From positions 11,167,838 through 11,231,837 of the forward strand of contig BROE01000016.1 in assembly GCA_036571765.1 (NCBI GenBank): a stretch of 64,000 bases of DNA, given 5' to 3'. Shown piece after piece: positions 23,837 through 37,193 of this stretch. This DNA comes from Plecoglossus altivelis (lineage: Eukaryota; Chordata; Actinopteri; Osmeriformes; Plecoglossidae). Every line of letters begins with the position of its first letter. The first letter of the stretch is position 1. The translations under genes were made by a program, and so were the position numbers. The notes below the pieces were generated by a model, which saw only the letters and a list, made by a program, of their open reading frames with translations, was not told the DNA's origin and made no database searches.

Positions 23837-25588
23837 CAGGTGCCCATCCTGTCCGTCTGCCTCTCCTGATGAGTGCAGGGAGGGCTGGGGTATCACGGTG
23901 TTGCTGAGGAGTGACTGGAGGCACCACAGGTGGTCAGGGGAGGCAGTTCAGCAGGCCGGGGGTGAGAAAGAGGACACCACCAGGGGAGTCTGGACAGGGG
24001 AGGCATCCAGACAACAGCTCTGCAAATCCTCCAGTCCTGTCCTGCCAACAGCTGAACATCGAAACCCCAGTGCAAACAGGACGCCACACGCCACAGCCAG
24101 TCCCTCTCCACTTCTCTGTCTCCCCACCTCCGTTTCCCCCTTTCCTGCTCTCACTTTCTAATCCCCTCACATTTTTTTGTCTTTATTCGTACCTTCATTT
24201 TATTTGTATTGTGCGAAAGGGAAGGAAGTCTCACTTTCTGGAGTGAAAATGACGCCCAGAGTACTTTTTTTTTTCCTTTTAACAGTTTTAGGAGGTGGGA
24301 CGTGTACCAACACCTTGGCGCCGGTCACCATGGTTACAGCACCTGTTCCAACAGAACTGGGTAGCATTCTGCCAGGGCCGTTTCTATGTGCTACGTTCAG
24401 ACATGCCATGGCCGCCAAGTATCTCCACCAATCCCTCCCTGTGGCCTCCGGCCTGTCTAATGAGACCCGTCATTCCTCAGGAAAGAATCAAGAGGTCACA
24501 ACATGACACCGCATTTCTTGTTCTGCTGACTCATTTGTCTCTAACACGCGTGTGGGCCTACTCGCTCACATACATGGACACGTCGACTGACAGTGCACGC
24601 GAGTACAATCACATAACGTACAACATATGTTCCTCAACACGCTCTCAGCGCTCATAAGCAGTCGATGTATGTCCCGTACGCTCGTACACACATCAGAGCA
24701 TGTTGACTCCTATAGTAGGACTCCTTTTATTACACTAACCCCAGAGTGATAAGAAATCCTACAATGAAGACAGAACATGTTAAATTAATTTAAGAAGTAG
24801 AACAGAACATTGAAAAAAAAAGGTTGTTGGTGTCATTTTCTTCAGAGAAAATGATGCTTCGTAAATCCAATGAATCAAATATACATTAAAGAATGACAGG
24901 AGCAATGTCCCAACATGTCTGTCATGCATTGTCAAGTTCTTGGTATGAGTTTACTTTAACTGAAGTCCCTTCACAAGAATTGGCTGTATATCTTCCATGG
25001 AATAGCAGATGTATGGGGACCTATAAAACAGGCCATTACTCAGCCACGTTGCCCTGAGTGTGCATGTTGTCACTTTAATCTCTCTCACACACAAAAACAT
25101 GCAAACACAAATATATAGCACACACACACAAATACACCACACATAAAAACATAGGACATAATGCATCCACAGTAACATTTTGGGGTAACATTTAACATAT
25201 CTCAAATTCTAACAGCACCACACATGACAATATACTAACTCTAAATGATCACAACACTGGTTTTGATCATTCAAGTTAAAGAGAACGTGTTGTGCATCTG
25301 TCATGACTAAAATCATTCATTCACAGATGGTGAGAAAGGATGATTAAATAGTGTGTTTTCCCCTGGAGCACAATGAACGTTAGGCCGTATCCATGATGAG
25401 GGGATGCATACAATCTGTAGAAATGTGAGATTTAAACTGTGTACGTGATGGTGAATTGTGACGATCACAATATGTAACACTGGCAAACTTCTGCTTGTGC
25501 AACACAATTAGACCACTGCATGAATGTATACTTTCTATAGGTATATACAACATCACATCTTGATTCTACATGTCCTCATTGTGTGTGC

Positions 25589-25613
25589 GGGGGGGGGGGG
25601 GGGGGGGGGGGGG
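25589..25613. repeat. Uninterrupted 25-base G homopolymer
   Basis: A pure G run of 25, followed by CGTGGGGGG. Homopolymers of G this long are uncommon and can form quadruplexes. Length in the assembly may be unreliable. Confidence 0.85.
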
Positions 25614-28299
25614 CGTGGGGGGAGTGTCTGTGTTTGAGCAAACGTGCAGTTTACTGAAGAAAGCCTCTCTTCCTGTTGCCTCAGGTCACCATGAGCACAA
25701 CTTCCCAAAGTTTGTGGACATTTCCCATCATGCCAATGAGCAGGCCAACCACACCCTTACAGCTGGGACGAGTACAGAAACACAAAGCCGGAGGGAGAGG
25801 AGCGTGTCAACAAAGCTTAGCACCACAGACACAACAAGGAAAGAGGTTTGACATGTTTGAAAAACACATGGTGTAAATGTCTGGTTGATACCTCTGGGAA
25901 CTGGATCTACAGTATTCTGGGTTTGACTGCAGATTTGTAGACACAGACGGGTCATGGTGTAAAAGACCCTACTGTGTGGGAATGGGAACAATGGGACCAT
26001 TTATAGAATGAATGCAATAGCCTGTAACCAGGACCCTTAACATATTAGCCATGTGACCCACTTGAGCTCAGACAAGTGATCCATGTCTAGCAGAACCCAC
26101 TTAACTCCCCTACACATACAGTAAAGACACACATGCAGTCGAGATAGAAGAATGCACACATGTGTGAAAGACGCTCACTGTGAAACACACAATTACAGAC
26201 ATAAAAGTCCTGTTGTTTCAGATCTGGCTTGAGAGGTTCTTCCTTCCTTGACTCCCAGGTGACCCCCCCCCCCCAAGCTGTAGGGCTAGAGCCTGGCCCC
26301 TGAGGACTTCTGGCCCACAGAGGCCGCAATGTCACCCCAGCAGAGGACAGGCAGTACTGGAAAGGCAGCATGAACAAAACACAGTCCAGTGGAATAATTA
26401 TATGAGAGAGGGAGTGAATCAGGAAATAGCTTTTGGTTTGGGAAACTCAACGAGAGGGAGCTTGCCATATGTTAAATGAAACCAGGATTTGAGAATGAGA
26501 GAAAGGGGGAGAGAGGAGAGAGAGAGGAGAAAGTAGAGAGAGGAGAGAGAGGGAAAGAAATAGTCCAATTGGGAACTTAGAATTTGATGTTTTTTGTGTT
26601 TTATTTGCAGTTGTACCAAGGTAACCAATGATGGTATCCCTCCATTTCCTTTCTACATTCTCTCATTTTCCCTAATCCCCTTCTTCATCACCCACCCCTC
26701 TCCTCCTCCTCCTCCTCCTCCTCCTCTGTGCAGTTCAACTGGCACGCCTGCAGCTCTTTCCTCACACTTTTTAATGGGTATCTTCCCAATCAGGTTTTAC
26801 TGCAGGAAATTTCAGCACACCACATTGCGTGAGCCGGAGGAGTGCTCCATTCTTAGCTCGGCGCTGCGGAGTGCCAGGGTGAGTTGGCTTGCCAGGGGGG
26901 AAGGGGGTGGGGGGGGGGGGGGAGGAGGAGCAGCAGCGAGCGTTGGGAGGAAGGTGGGGCGGCGGTGTCAGTCTGGTGCCAGCAGTACAGTTCTGGAAGT
27001 CGTTTCCCCCCCCTCCTCTTCTCAACAGTACCGGAGTCGAAGAGGAAAGCTTACTAGACCACTGTGGAAAAGCAAAACAAACACACCAGTCACAATAACT
27101 CACACACACACGCATGTAGGACACGAAGGATGCTGGGAAAGCACGCATGCAGGCAGGCTGTCTTTACGTGGTCAGTGATGGCTTGGCTAATGGGATTTCT
27201 TTCTTCCCTACTTGGTTTGGTTGTCTTTGAGGGATCCATCTCCTTTAGTCTGTTTTTCACCTTTCTCTCTCCTTTTCCAAAGGTTTCCTCGTGTCTCCTT
27301 GGGTTTTCTCTGAAAGATGGTGGCGTAGTAGGCATGTGGTTTAATTGAAATAATATTTGCTGTACTTCACAGGCTCCCTAGTCCAACACTGATTCTCCCT
27401 CAACAACGACATTATTTTTAGCCTCGCCGCTGAGTTCTGTCATTTCCTGTTGGAGGTTCAGCGCCTGTTCCTTCGGTTCAGCCCACAAGCAGCCTGACAC
27501 ACAGTCTTTGCACTTGGCTTTGACAGTAACACCGTTCTGAGCAACGAACATTATACCATACATTTATATCCCCCATCTGAAGAATGATTCCATTTCACAC
27601 CATTAAAAAGTACAGTCACCCCCATATGAAAATGACGACAATGCAGTAATTGCGATTCAATTCTGCCTATTGTGTGGTTTAATGTATCCCTTTCTAGACG
27701 TTGAACAAAGAAAAGTGAAGAATGTGTCTCATCTTTCATCTGGCCGGGGATTGACAAAGTAGTCTGATGACATCCGCTAACACGGAATCTGTTCGATTCT
27801 TTCCTCACAGCCCAGCCTGTGAATGTCTTCCCTTTTTAGGGACCCAAAAACAAAGCGTTACAGATTCCCACTCCAACACATTAGAGAGAATAGAAGAGAG
27901 AGCCGTGTTAACCTCTGAGAGAAGTGTGGAGATGGTGGCGGGCGTGTTGCTGACAGCTCTGTGAGTCACTGAGACTCCCTGGGGCTGCTCCGAGAGCTAG
28001 AACAGAGGAGAGAACAGCAAGGACTGGCCATTCTGCGGTCTCTCTCTCTCTCTCTGATTCATCCTGGCTGCTGGGAAGCAGAGCTGAGGAGGGAAAGACT
28101 AAGCAGCGTGGTCTCCATCTTAATACTGTCTTTTAGATCGTATCTCTGACTGAAAATCACGTTATAAGATTGTAACACTCTTTTATACATGAGTACAATC
28201 CAATGAGTACTACAGGGTCAATCCAATCTTACACTGTTACACTGGTCCATGTTTAACTCCTTCACTCACTATATCTCTCTAACCTTTACAGTGCCACAC

Positions 28300-28640
28300 A
28301 AAGGCCCTCGCAGTTCCTCTAAAGGGCCCTTACGGCTCCACCACAAAGCCCACAGCTCTACACCAGGGATTGTAGCAACCATTCAGAGCCCTCAGCTCCA
28401 CCACTGGGCCCTGACAGCTCTATCACAGGGCCCTTGCAGCTCCATCACAGGGCCCACAGCTCCACCACAGGGCCCTCACAGCTCCATCACAAGGCCCACA
28501 GCTCCACCACAGGGCCCTCACAGCTCCATCACAAGGCCCACAGCTCCACCGCAGGGCCATAAAAGGTCTGTCACAGGGCCCATATCTCCACCACAGGGCC
28601 CTCACAGCTCCATCATAGGGCCCATAGCTTTAGTTAAAGG
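28300..28640. repeat. Minisatellite, about 21-bp units in a 42-bp higher-order repeat
   Basis: The array alternates two related units, CACAGCTCCATCACAAGGCC and CACAGCTCCACCACAGGGCC plus CT, giving a dimeric period of about 42 bp in the centre and degenerate edges. The long open frame across it is periodic translation of the array, not a gene. Confidence 0.85.
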
Positions 28641-31186
28641 CCTGCTCTGCTCCTTCACAGGGACCTCGCTTTCTGAGGACAGAGGAATTAGATATAATGT
28701 TGGCATGTTAAGTCTGCAACTCAAGACTTGGAGCGAGGAGGAAGGAATTTGTCAGAAGTCTATAAACACATGTATGGAGCAGGACTCTGATGCCAGCGCT
28801 GTGAGTTAGGAGGACTTTCCAGAGCCTGTGAGAGACGAAGAACCTGAGGGAGAGAGTGAGCAGAGATTCTGGATGAACGTTTACAGGAAGGGCAACCAAG
28901 GAACACTGATACAGCCACTCAGAGGAGAGGGGGGGAGGGAGAAAGAGGGAGCGTGTTGAGAGGGGGGGGGGAGTACAGACAAGCGCAAAGTAAGTTTGTG
29001 GAGAGTCGCTCAAAGCCCCACGATCAGAATGTGTAGGTGCAGCTTTGCACACTGTAGAGAATGAGATGGCTGCACCGAAAGAGATCCCAAGACAAAAAGA
29101 AAGAGGGAAGGAGGGAGGGAGGAAGATATAGAGGAATGAAAGGAAGGACATGCCCGCTAAACATTTTCCAGCCTCTCTGCCAAAAGCAGAAAATAGGTTA
29201 GTCCAGATGCTCACTATTCCCATGTGGTCTAACTCTTGAAAAAAGGAAGGGAGGTGGGGGTGATGAAGATGAAGGAGATGATGTTAGAGAGGTGAGGGAG
29301 AGGGGAGCAAGCTGATGGTGTCTGACTGCCTGTCGGCCAGTCAGAGACAGGCTGCGGGGGCTGTGGGAGAACTGGGAATTGATTGCTAGATGGTACACAG
29401 GTGGGGAAACTCGTTTCTCTCTGGGGCTTGAAGATATCAGAGAATGGAGGTCAGGGGGCTAAGCTTTTACAGTAGCTCTCCTCAATGTTACAGCCATGCT
29501 GAGAAACAGGGAACGTCAAATCAAGTGGAAAGGTTGATCCTCTGTGTTTTGGATGTTTATCCTTGAAGTCCCTGCCCTCTTCTGTGTTCTCGCGATGACT
29601 GTACACTTGGTGTGTAGCTCTTGGCTTGGGGGTCCCTGGCTGGGGTCCAGACAGCCGCCTGCTTAGACCCAGCCCACTCTTTCAGCCACTGGGAGGTGAT
29701 TTCTGGAGCGGGTGTAAAATACTGTCAAGGGGATATATTTCTGCTATGAAATATGGATGGGAGCCTGTGTGTGCGTGTGTGCGTGTGTGTGTGTGTGTGT
29801 GCGTCTGTGTGAGGTGAGCGAGAGGTCACCGCTAACTTTGCCGCCACAGACTTGGCGACAGTCCAGTGCTTGAGAAGCGACAGCAGAATAGCCTCTCTCT
29901 CTCTCTCTATCCCCACCTCCCCTTTTCCTACTGGAGTTGCGTGCAGATTACATGCAAGCAACCATATGGTGTGTGTCTGAGTTGGAACCTGGGCCTAACA
30001 CTGGGTATGTGGGATATAGAGTGGGCAGCAAGCTTCAGCGAGTGAGTCCAGTGGGAATGAAATGAATCCCAGTACAGCTGTACTAGGATCCGACTCAGAC
30101 AAACTACATTTTCTATTTTCTATAGAGGAAGAGCATAATATGTTGATAGAAGCACAATGTAGGTAAAGTAGTGCTACATAAGACGTTACATAAGACCCCC
30201 GACAATCGTGATGATCTGCAGCTTGACATTATGGGGGGGGGGCTGTATTCCCATGTTCCGTAGAGTCACAGTGAAATGGATGTTTTATAACCACGATTTT
30301 CTCAGCTGGTTGTGACTTTCAAATGGCAAGTTCAACAGTCACCTCCATCTTGATAGGTTCCCAGATGTTCTTCTAGTGCTGATCTTTGGTGGTACTGCCA
30401 ACAATAACAGCTTATTCAGGCTTAATGTGCTGGGGAGAGATATAACGTTGTGTACTGTTAAGGATCTCGGTGTCTTGAAGATAGAGGTGTCCCAGATTGC
30501 ATGAAACTCAACAAGTTGACGTTGCCGTGGCTCGGACCCAGACATTTCAGAACCAGCTTCTCCCAGATGACCTTGATCCAACCTGGAATTTTCAGAACTT
30601 AATAGAAATTCCCAGAATGCCTGGGGTCATGACTGGAGTTTAGGGAGTGTGTAACTGAACGTGAGTGGAGTCGTGTTGAGGAGTTATAGGAATATACTGA
30701 ATGGTTACAGGAGCTTGTTGTTGAGATGTGGACAACTGTTGAATCTAAGTCAGCAGAAAGTTTCTTCAAAGACACCCTACAGGCCCTATAGAATGCTTCC
30801 TGCTCGGTGTGCTCTCTCTCTCTCTCTCTCTCTGGGCGAGCGTCAATTATTTATAAGCTTCGGGTGGCTAACTTGAAACCGATAACCCACATGCTATTTA
30901 TACTTCATTTCAAAGGAACAAATACTAAACTGTCGGGTTCCAGGCAGCTTGGCAGTGCCTACGTCTCCTGCCAGCTTCTGGTCCAGGACAGCAAGCTCAC
31001 AGGGAGGAGGGGAGCACAGAAGAAGGCCAGCCATCGCTGATATTTCACCATCCCACAACATAGTCATTTCCAAGAAAAACTACAACCTTGATTGAAGGGC
31101 TTTTTATGTCACGGTTTCTAAACTACCATTGTAACTTGTGCGCTGAAGTCCACCAGGAGTACCAGGGCTTGGGGCCTGTCATGGTT

Positions 31187-31677
31187 GGGCACTGGGGTAT
31201 GTAGATGGGAATCTGGGGTAGGTGGCAGGGGCTCTGGGTTATGCGGTGGGGGCTCTGAGGTATGTGGCGGGGCTCTAGGGTATGTGGTGGTGCTTTGGGG
31301 TAGGTGGCGGGGGCTCTGGGGTATGTGGTGGGGGCCCTGGGGTAGGTGGCAGGGGCTCTGGGGTATGTGGCGGGGCTCTGGGGTATGTGGTGGGGGCCCT
31401 AGGTGGCAGGGGCTCTGGGGAAGGAGGTGGGGGCCCTGGGGTATGTGGTGGGGCTCTGGGGTAGGTGGTGGGGGCTTTGGGTTATGTGGTGGGGGCTTTG
31501 GGTTATGTGGTGGGGGCTCTGGGGTAGGTGGCAGGGGCTCTGGGGTATGAAGTGGGGGCTCTGAGGTAGGTGGTGGGGGCTTTGGGTTATGTGGTACGGG
31601 CTCTGGGGTATGTGGCGGGGGCTCTGGGGTATGTGGTGGGGGCTATGGGGTAGGTGGCAGGGGCTCTGGGTTATGGG
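31187..31677. repeat. GC-rich 21-bp minisatellite
   Basis: About 490 bp built from a 21-bp unit close to GGGGTATGTGGTGGGGGCTCT, with T/G and C/T variants between copies. Because 21 is divisible by three, several frames stay open on both strands and mimic glycine-rich or His/Pro-rich proteins. Confidence 0.9.
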
Positions 31678-34600
31678 GGTAGAATTCAGCAATGCAGAGC
31701 TCAGGGCAGAGGAGAGGGGGATTCAAATCCTCCCACTGCCCCCTGCCTGATTGGACAGTTAGTCTGTCAGTCAGACTTTCCAGTCCTAAACCAGATCCCT
31801 CCAGGTTCATTGTAGCTGCATTTACACACACGCACGCACGCACGCACACACACACACAAGTAGGATCAAAAATATATGTACAGAGGACAATGAGTAGAAC
31901 ATGACAATGGGACATAAAAACACAGCCCAGTGTAGATTACACTTAACAGTTTTTTTATTTGGAATATTAAGACAATGAAGCATAAGCCAAGCACCAAGAG
32001 TGACAACTACAAGTGTCGCATCATTCATCTCTTTTAAATGAACAGGTTATACTGGAAAGAAACGGCTGTTTCAAATGGTGAAGCAGATCCACAGAGGAAC
32101 AAAGACACTGACATGTGAACATGGTGATGCCCTTGGAGAACTTTTCCAATCCTTTTTGACAGCAGTAAAAAAAAAAGAAAAAAAAAAGAAAAAAGAAAAA
32201 AAAGGGGGGAGATAGGAAAAATAATAATTGGAACAGCGATATTCGTCTGACGAGTTTGGTTAGCCCATGGCAGTGGCTGCAGCCCCGGATTTGAGGAGCT
32301 CTTGTGATTGGTCAGAACGAATAAGGCAGTCTGGGAACACAACAGTGCTGTATAATGACAACCATTAGTCCCCATCATTGTCAAGTCCTGTTGCCACAGC
32401 ACCCACATTCACACAGCAACCAATGTGCACATACAGCATTAAAGTGACAGGGATTGCAACCATTGTTACAGAACACTCCATTGCATATTAGGGAGGATAA
32501 TGAAAAATTATATTTATTTTTTTAGGCATACATCTTTTCTTTTTGCATATAGCATCAACTCAGCTTTCCGAACAAAATATGGGAAAGATGAGAATAAAAC
32601 TCTTATTAGAGAAAACAAAATATGTTCAAATACCTCCTAAGAGCCCAAACCGTGGCCCTAAAGAGGAACATGAAGACCTTGTTGCAGGGGTTCTGCTACG
32701 GTGGACCAGGACAGCTGCTGACATGACCTGCCTGTACCTCACCTGATCACAATCTGATTCACTCCAAATGAAATGTGAGGGTAGCAAATCGGTGTGGTTT
32801 ATCATCAGCTAAGCCTCAGAACCCAGGAGCTTCTCTCAAACAACAAGGTGTTCATAGTGCAGCTAAATAGTGTGTTCTACCACTGATATAGTTCAAACTC
32901 TTTTCTTCCTTTTCCAACATAGATCAGAATATACATGTAGACCCCTTTCTTTGTTTCCCTTGCTGGGAGTGACAGAGGGGTGGTGTTGGAAAAGAGGTGG
33001 TCCTTATTTAGACGCCCCCAGTGTTGGGCAGGTGACAGTGTCTCTAATGTGGGGTTAGTGTACAGGACCAACAGTGACAGGGTGTGTGTGTTTATGCATG
33101 GGGAGGTTTGTCGAAACGGTCAATGCACCACAAAAGAAACAACTTTCTCCAGACTCTTCTTCATACAATGGGTACAGTATTTACTCTACAGGTTATATGG
33201 CATAAGTGCTACGGTAACTGTCACAGATATTTCCCATGGGGAAAACTGAAGAGAGAGGATCCTAGAACAAGCCTCCCCATGGGCCTGCCTGAGAATAGAG
33301 GGACAAGGGGCTTTGTTCATAGGGGTCGCCACTGGCCACCCCTCACAGGTGACTCCACGCCCCCCCTCCAAAAGGACCCCTTTGTGGGGCTCTGTCCACA
33401 CACGCACTCACACAACGTTTACCTGGGAGGCTGCGGAGCTGCAGACTCAATCTGCTAGGATTACTGAGTTGGGCCTCTAACATCACGTTTGCCTGGAAAA
33501 ACAGATGATAAATTCCAGGATCACCAGTCTCCACCCATACACACACACACACCAATTGAATCTTGCACCAATACACACAATTAAAGTGCCAATACTTTAA
33601 CATCTCCCCTACACAGGCTCCCATCCCTCTCCTTCCCCCCCTTCTGCACCCAGTTTCCACAGCAGGAAGCTGGGCTACTCAATGGGATATTGTGTGAGTG
33701 GGCCAGGCGCTCTCTGTCCTGCTAACTTGACCTGGAGCCCCTGGAGCCAGGGTGTGGAGGCAAGGCAGCCACAAACACTCCACTCTCCACTCCACCTATT
33801 CCAGCAGCAGCCGGGACATGTGGAGGATGTGGGCAAAGAATAGAGAGGAGAAAAGGGGGGTGGGAGGTTAAGGAAAAAAAAAAAAGAGCACAAAAATAAA
33901 ATCTCCCTCACACAGCACCATTAGAAAACACACAGAGTGGCCCTTTTAGCGCTTGGTCAATTTAGATCCCAGGCGTAAATTTAGCCCACGATTAGAGCCC
34001 GCGGGTGGGGTAGGGCAGCGCCAGGAGTAGCTAGCTAGGACTAAACGGTAGCGTGGTAGACAGGTGGCATACAGGAAGAGAGAGCGTGTCTGGGTTCCAA
34101 TGTTTGAACAGCCCATGTAAGCTGTAAGGCTGAGAAAACATGGATGTGGGTGTTTGAATGGAAGTGTGCAAATGCAGGAGACTGTCGTCATCTCTCTTTA
34201 GTCTACCAGCCCTTCTGTCATTCCATCAGGAGCACTAATTAGCGGTCGACATGCAATATTCAAGCTTTAGAAACAAAGTGCAACATGGGCAAGGTTTTGG
34301 GACTGAATGTGGGTTTGGTCTGACAGAACTCAGAACACAGATGGGAGGATTAGGAGACATGAGCTGATTGGAGCCACTGCAACGCCACCACCCTCTAATC
34401 ATCCAAAACAGTCCAATCAGAACCTCTGTTTCCCCTTGAAAAAACCCAACCCAAATCTCTCACTTGTTGACAGACCAGAGCACTATTTTAGGCTTGGCAG
34501 AGACAATTGGTTGATAAAAGCTGTTCTGGATTTCAGGTGGTGATGAGGTGGGATGTAATGTTGGGTCTTTTCAAGACAACCAGGTACATCTCTTCTAATG

Positions 34601-37193
34601 CTCCACTGGGCTGGTACTGAAATGTTAGTTCAGTTGTTGAGAACATCCTACAGAAGTTCTGAGTCACCGTGGCAAGCTTCACTACGTCAGGCTCCTGTGT
34701 GCAACACCTTCCAACTACAGAGCTTTTGGTCACAGACACTCAGAGACGTTTATGAACGCAACTTCAAAAAAAGGCATTGCACATTTTCATTTCTGGTTCT
34801 CTCTCTGATAAGGCTGAACACAGCCCACCCTCAATACACGCACACACTCCACGCACAGTAGCTTTGATTGGTTGCGGGTAGTTAAAATAAACAGCTCTAC
34901 AGTATAAATCAGAGACAGGATCTGAGATTAGGTCTTTCCAAACCAGGATAAAAATAAAATCATGGGCATCACATATTAGTTATCTATATTAGTATACATT
35001 GCTTTCAGATAGGATTCTCAAACATGTTCTTTGCGAGGTGCCCCATGTTTTGTTAGGTTGTACATAGTTTCCAGACGCAAGCCTGTGTGTCTCTGTAGCT
35101 GGGCTGCTCCAGACACCATGACTGCAGGCCAGTTCCTGACACTGCCCTGCCCCCAGCACAACCACCTCCAGCAGCCTGGAGTTTCAATAGAAACATTACC
35201 TAGACATGCTAAAAAGGAATCTTTCTCCCCCCCATTCGGAAAAGCTGTTTACTCTTGATAGTTAAGCTCTTCAGCGTACAATGGACGACACCAGCCCAGG
35301 GCTGCTAGTTCTGAGATTTAGCACCAGGACAGGGGGGCTCGTATCAGGGAGGACAGGGAAGCGTGCCCTGTAAAGTGGACACAGCTATGACTAGGATCCA
35401 CATAGACTAATCAACATAGAAGGGGGGGGGGGGGGGGTTGGGGGGAATAGCACCACTGCCAAAATGCGCCACTAGATTTCTTCAGATAACGTGTGACACC
35501 TTGAACGTTAGAGAGAGAGAGAGAGAGACCTCTGGGCCCTTAACCCTCCCTCCTCGTCCTCAGCCTCTTTAGAGAGCGTTAGAATGTAAAACACTGGAAC
35601 ATTTCATGCACCAGGCTCAAGCAGAAGAGCAACAGGCTGCCTCATTCAACATGACAGGAGGCTCTCTGCAAGGCACACGGGTCACATTTAGTTTGGGTCC
35701 TTTTCTCCGTGGCGCGACCTTTCACAATGCAGGGCCTACTCGTTTGTGGACATGGCTAGCAGTCTGGGCTACCTAGCTCAAGTAAATGGAGTTAAGCGAG
35801 CGCAGGGATAATGCTGGTGGGAGTTATGCAAGGAAGGAGAGAGAGGGGGAGGATTTGGAGATAACAGTGTGCGGAACATCAATGGAGGGTGGAGGGTGCT
35901 GACTGTGCAGATATTTGGCCCCCCGCACACAAACGACCGCTAGCAAACGAGCACACACACACGCGCACACACACTGGGAACAGTGTAGAGTATTCTTAAG
36001 GGGTCAATGGGTGACTAAACATTAGTCATGAATCATTTCGAGGGAGCAGCATGGAGGATGCCACTGAGATGGGCCCAGGAGAGATGTGGGGGTGGAAACA
36101 CTATCTCCCTAACGCAGCTGCATCAAGAAGCCAGCTCAGATTGGAACTGGGAACAAAATCTCACACCTGAAGCATCTGTGGACTGAGTATGTTTGTGTGT
36201 GTGTGTGTGTCTGTATGTAAAGGTTACACGACCACACTGCATGCACACAATTAAAGTGCCTGTTGCCAGTCGTGATCCACTGGCAAGACTGCTGTGAGCA
36301 TGACAACAAATATTGTGTTGAATTATTCAGTCATTGAAAGCAGTCTCCCTATACCGTCCATGATGGCAGGGGCACAGCCGTTGGCCTATGCTTCAAGAAA
36401 GGGTTGGGAAATCTAAACGTAGGCCTAACTCAGTACCCCTTGTAATCTAGGCTACTGTTAACAGTAACACACACCTGTGAGAGCAGACAAGCCAAGCTTG
36501 ATAGAAGCTCTTATCAGCTACAAATCTTCCCCTTCCAGACATGAGAGCCATGGCTGGTTATGTTCCTTCAAACTTCTGCACCCTGATGGATAAGTATGTG
36601 CTCGTACGATAAGGAGTCGTGGGCCAAGCCTTGAGGGAGTTTTTGACTTCATAGTAAAGGGTTAAAACCTTGTTCTCATCTCACCAATCCCTATAGACTG
36701 CTCTTCTTGGTGTGTAATCCAGTAGGAGAAGTGAATGGGTGAGAGTGTGGACTGTACAACACAGCTAACCCTGTGGGCCTTGGTGGAGCCAGGGGAAAGG
36801 GGGGGGCAGGTCAACAGGCAGGGTAATGCTGTTGGGATCAGGCAGACACAAAGAACCAAAAGAGAAAGAGAGATAAAAGAGGGAGAGCGAGGCCAAGCAT
36901 ACTTGCTCCCTCTCCCTTTCCATAAAAACCTGTTCAACGCTAAAAACCATGTGCTTGCCAGACAGCGTTATACTGAATATAATCATACATATGTATTCCA
37001 TGTGACATAAGTAATAACTAAAACAATAAGAGATTAGAATGAATCACTTTTCACCTAAACTCCTCCCCCTGCCTGACGGAGAGCCATGCCAGTGTTGGTC
37101 TCTCCAGGTGGCTGATGGGAAGGTTCTCTAGTTTGGACTCCTCCAGCCCCATAAGTGCGCCCGGGCAGGCCGCGGGGGACCCCCCCCCTCACG

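Larger units (their letters stand above)
20686..37193. other. 16.5 kb interval between prop1 and socs5 without a recognised gene
   Basis: I find no exon with a recognisable protein family here. It contains the CTGT array, a TG microsatellite (21788-21868), a GA tract (23708-23836), a 25-base G run (25589-25613), a CTC repeat (26700-26727), two minisatellites (28300-28640 and 31187-31677) and a 16-base G run (35422-35437). The socs5 3'UTR must occupy some of the right-hand end, but I see no convincing close polyadenylation signal. Minus-strand AATAAA occurs only far off, at 32513-32518. Confidence 0.6.

Noticed and set aside
28249..28809. A 186-codon plus-strand frame
   Set aside because: Most of it is the 42-bp minisatellite, and the frame exists because the period is a multiple of three.
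31185..31692. Glycine-rich plus-strand and His-Pro-rich minus-strand frames
   Set aside because: Both are products of the 21-bp minisatellite.
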